Origin: Pseudanabaena sp. FACHB-1998
Lineage (GTDB): Bacteria > Cyanobacteriota > Cyanobacteriia > Pseudanabaenales > Pseudanabaenaceae
Assembly (NCBI RefSeq): GCF_014696355.1
Contig: NZ_JACJQA010000028.1
Coordinates: 62,001 to 126,000 of the forward strand
Direction of reading: 5' to 3'
Length of the DNA: 64,000 bases
The translations under genes and the position numbers were made by a program. The notes under the pieces were generated by a model. That model made no database searches, had not been told where the DNA came from, and worked only from the letters and a program-made list of their open reading frames with translations. Positions 62,805 to 64,000 of this stretch are shown here, one piece after another. Numbering within the stretch: the stretch's first letter is position 1; every line of letters begins with the position of its first letter.

Positions 62805-63743
62805 TTGATTTCACTCGAAGCCGTCACCAAGATTTACCATCAACCTTTGCTATCTCTTATATTTGAGGCGCAATCTGTCCATCGTCATCATCATCAAACC
62901 GATGCCGTCCAGATGTGTACCCTCTCTAATATTAAGTCAGGTCGTTGTCCCGAAGATTGCAAGTACTGCCCCCAAAGTGCGCGTTATCCCACGGAGGTGG
63001 AGTCCTATCCTCTATTGCCTTTAGAGGAAGTAATTAGTCAAGCTCAGGATGCAAAAGAACATGGGGCAACTCGTTTTTGTATGGGTGCGGCTTGGCGTAA
63101 TGCGCCAGATGGGGAAGACTTTGAGCGAGTATTGCAGATGGTAGAAGCGGTCGCGGGCATGGGTATGGAAGCCTGTGTGACTATGGGAATGTTGCGCCCC
63201 GATCAGGCTCAACGCTTAGCAAAGGCAGGCTTAACTGCTTATAATCATAATCTTGATACTTCTGAAAAGTTTTATCCTGAGATTATTACGACCCGCACCT
63301 ATCGCGATCGCCTTGAGACAATTCAGCATGTTGCCAATGCGGGGATTCAGGTTTGCTGTGGTGGCATTGTCGGCATGGGGGAAACTGATAGCGATCGCCT
63401 TGAGCTTTTGCATACCCTCGCGAATCTTTCGCCCCAGCCTGAGTCAGTGCCGATCAATGCGTTGTCCCCTGTGCAAGGAACGCCCTTGGGGGATGTGGAG
63501 CCAATTGATCCTTTAGTGCTAGTGCGAATGGTAGCAACTGCTCGGATTTTGATGCCCAAGGCGATCGTCAGGCTTTCCGCAGGACGCGATCGCCTCAGTG
63601 TATCTGATCAAGCGCTTTGTTTCCTTGCAGGCGCAAATTCGATCTTCTCCAGCGAGAAGTTATTAACTACGGCAAATCCCGATTGGCAAGATGATGCAAA
63701 AATGTTTCATCAGTTAGGGATTAAACCTAAAGAATTTGCCTAA
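62805..63743 (+). CDS. bioB: Biotin synthase
   Basis: 312 residues. Radical-SAM enzyme converting dethiobiotin to biotin. Radical-SAM Cys motif C-x3-C-x2-C in GRCPEDCKYCPQSARY (Cys 48, 52, 55), MGAAWRNAPDG, YNHNLDTSEKFYPEI, CCGGIVGMGET, PINALSPVQGTPL and RLSAGRDRLS are typical. No in-frame ATG exists between an upstream TAG (62754) and the conserved region, so TTG 62805 is the most likely start; no clear Shine-Dalgarno is visible. Confidence 0.94.
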   Translation: MISLEAVTKIYHQPLLSLIFEAQSVHRHHHQTDAVQMCTLSNIKSGRCPEDCKYCPQSARYPTEVESYPLLPLEEVISQAQDAKEHGATRFCMGAAWRNAPDGEDFERVLQMVEAVAGMGMEACVTMGMLRPDQAQRLAKAGLTAYNHNLDTSEKFYPEIITTRTYRDRLETIQHVANAGIQVCCGGIVGMGETDSDRLELLHTLANLSPQPESVPINALSPVQGTPLGDVEPIDPLVLVRMVATARILMPKAIVRLSAGRDRLSVSDQALCFLAGANSIFSSEKLLTTANPDWQDDAKMFHQLGIKPKEFA

Positions 63744-63749
63744 AAACAA

Positions 63750-63784
63750 AAATAGGGTGCGGCGCGAAGCGCTGCACCCTATTT
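63750..63784. terminator. 16-bp hairpin after bioB
   Basis: AAATAGGGTGCGGCGC pairs with GCGCTGCACCCTATTT with one mismatch, loop GAA. Its last bases overlap the next hairpin. Confidence 0.8.
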
Positions 63785-63830
63785 GCATAAAAAAGAAAGA
63801 GCGCTTAGCGCTCTTTCTTTTTTATGCAAA
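63782..63830. terminator. Palindrome extending into the ppk1 end
   Basis: TTTGCATAAAAAAGAAAGAG... at 63782-63805 pairs with 63807-63830. The right arm contains the ppk1 stop TAA and the two codons before it, so an inverted copy of the gene end lies downstream. Confidence 0.85.
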
Positions 63831-64000
63831 TTCAGGTCTACCCTGTGACATGAAATGCTTTTGTGAACTCATTTCAGGTTCATCATCTTTGGGAATCCTT
63901 TGAATGTAGGTTCCATCTGCTTTGAGATCCCAAGCTTGGCGATTATCCGCAAGGACAATTTCGAGAATTTGTTTAAGTTCTTGAATGAGAATTGTATCTT
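63822..64000 (-). CDS. ppk1: Polyphosphate kinase 1, C-terminal fragment
   Basis: Open to the window edge; the last 58 residues are visible: TILIQELKQILEIVLADNRQ, AWDLKADGTYIQRIPKDDEP and the SSQKHFMSQG tail. The LADNRQAWDL-x-x-DGTY-x-QR block is the characteristic C-terminus of Ppk1, which makes polyphosphate from ATP. The catalytic regions lie outside the window, so activity cannot be judged. The stop codon is inside a terminator palindrome. Confidence 0.85.
   Translation of the reverse strand, partial: DTILIQELKQILEIVLADNRQAWDLKADGTYIQRIPKDDEPEMSSQKHFMSQGRPEFA

Noticed and set aside
1-64000. tRNA, rRNA, CRISPR arrays or transposase genes
   Set aside because: None recognised by eye. The repeated hairpins are not CRISPRs, since their arms differ and spacing is irregular. 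tRNAscan would be decisive for tRNAs.

Overview
The window is a stretch of cyanobacterial chromosome. The evidence is the very frequent HIP1 octamer (GCGATCGC), a CpcS/CpeS phycobilin lyase, the cyanobacterial gene orders purC-bamA-lpxC-fabZ-lpxA, asd-dapA-rnj and sufR<->sufBCD, small cyanobacterial families (DUF3143, DUF4079, Mo-nitrogenase C-terminal-like) and many GAF/PAS/CHASE2 signalling proteins. The gene set and AT-leaning intergenic DNA would suit Pseudanabaena or a relative, but that genus call is an inference. I saw no rRNA, tRNA, CRISPR array, prophage or transposase.

Layout. 1-16 kb: the start of a CBS-domain protein, MEKHLA and DUF4079 proteins, cobN with an AraC-type regulator, a secreted beta-barrel-like protein, a DUF4386 membrane protein, a methyltransferase, a Uma2 protein, cobB, then a NurA-FecR-CHASE2/GGDEF/EAL block. 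16-26 kb: murD-ftsI, accC, a Zn-ribbon protein, a 1-kb gene-free stretch, cpcS, an amino-acid binding lipoprotein, cysE and a YqiA-like esterase. 26-42 kb: a double-DUF305 lipoprotein, envelope genes (purC-bamA-lpxC-fabZ-lpxA), an inositol-phosphatase-like gene, an SDR, a PPC protein, scpA, LapA-like, fructosamine kinase and cdsA. 42-52 kb: a J-domain protein + DUF3143, asd-dapA-rnj, DUF167, a REC-histidine kinase, rdgB, a DHH phosphoesterase and thyX. 52-64 kb: the suf Fe-S locus interrupted by a HicBA/DUF29 insertion, sufR, nfu, a large hybrid kinase, bioB and the end of ppk1.

How genes work together. cobN and cobB both serve corrin (B12) synthesis. murD/ftsI make septal peptidoglycan; bamA/lpxC/fabZ/lpxA build the outer membrane and lipid A. 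asd and dapA feed lysine/diaminopimelate synthesis. sufBCD, nfu and SufR form one self-controlled Fe-S assembly unit, with a perfect CAAC-N6-GTTG operator between sufB and sufR.

The most unusual signal is not a gene. Most intergenic regions carry one or two long, often perfect hairpins: stems of about 13-31 bp, typically closed by a 3-nt loop flanked by GC (GC-TTC-GC, GC-GAA-GC, GC-AAA-GC and similar), with A/T tracts on both sides. Arm sequences differ at every locus. At least four stems extend into the last codons of the adjacent gene (cysE, the IMPase gene, the fructosamine kinase gene, ppk1), so an inverted copy of the gene end lies beside it. Two genes also have their last codons plus terminator duplicated in tandem. 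A separate GC-rich repeat occurs once as a complete element with 13-bp inverted ends and three more times as in-frame insertions inside cobN (twice) and cobB (once).
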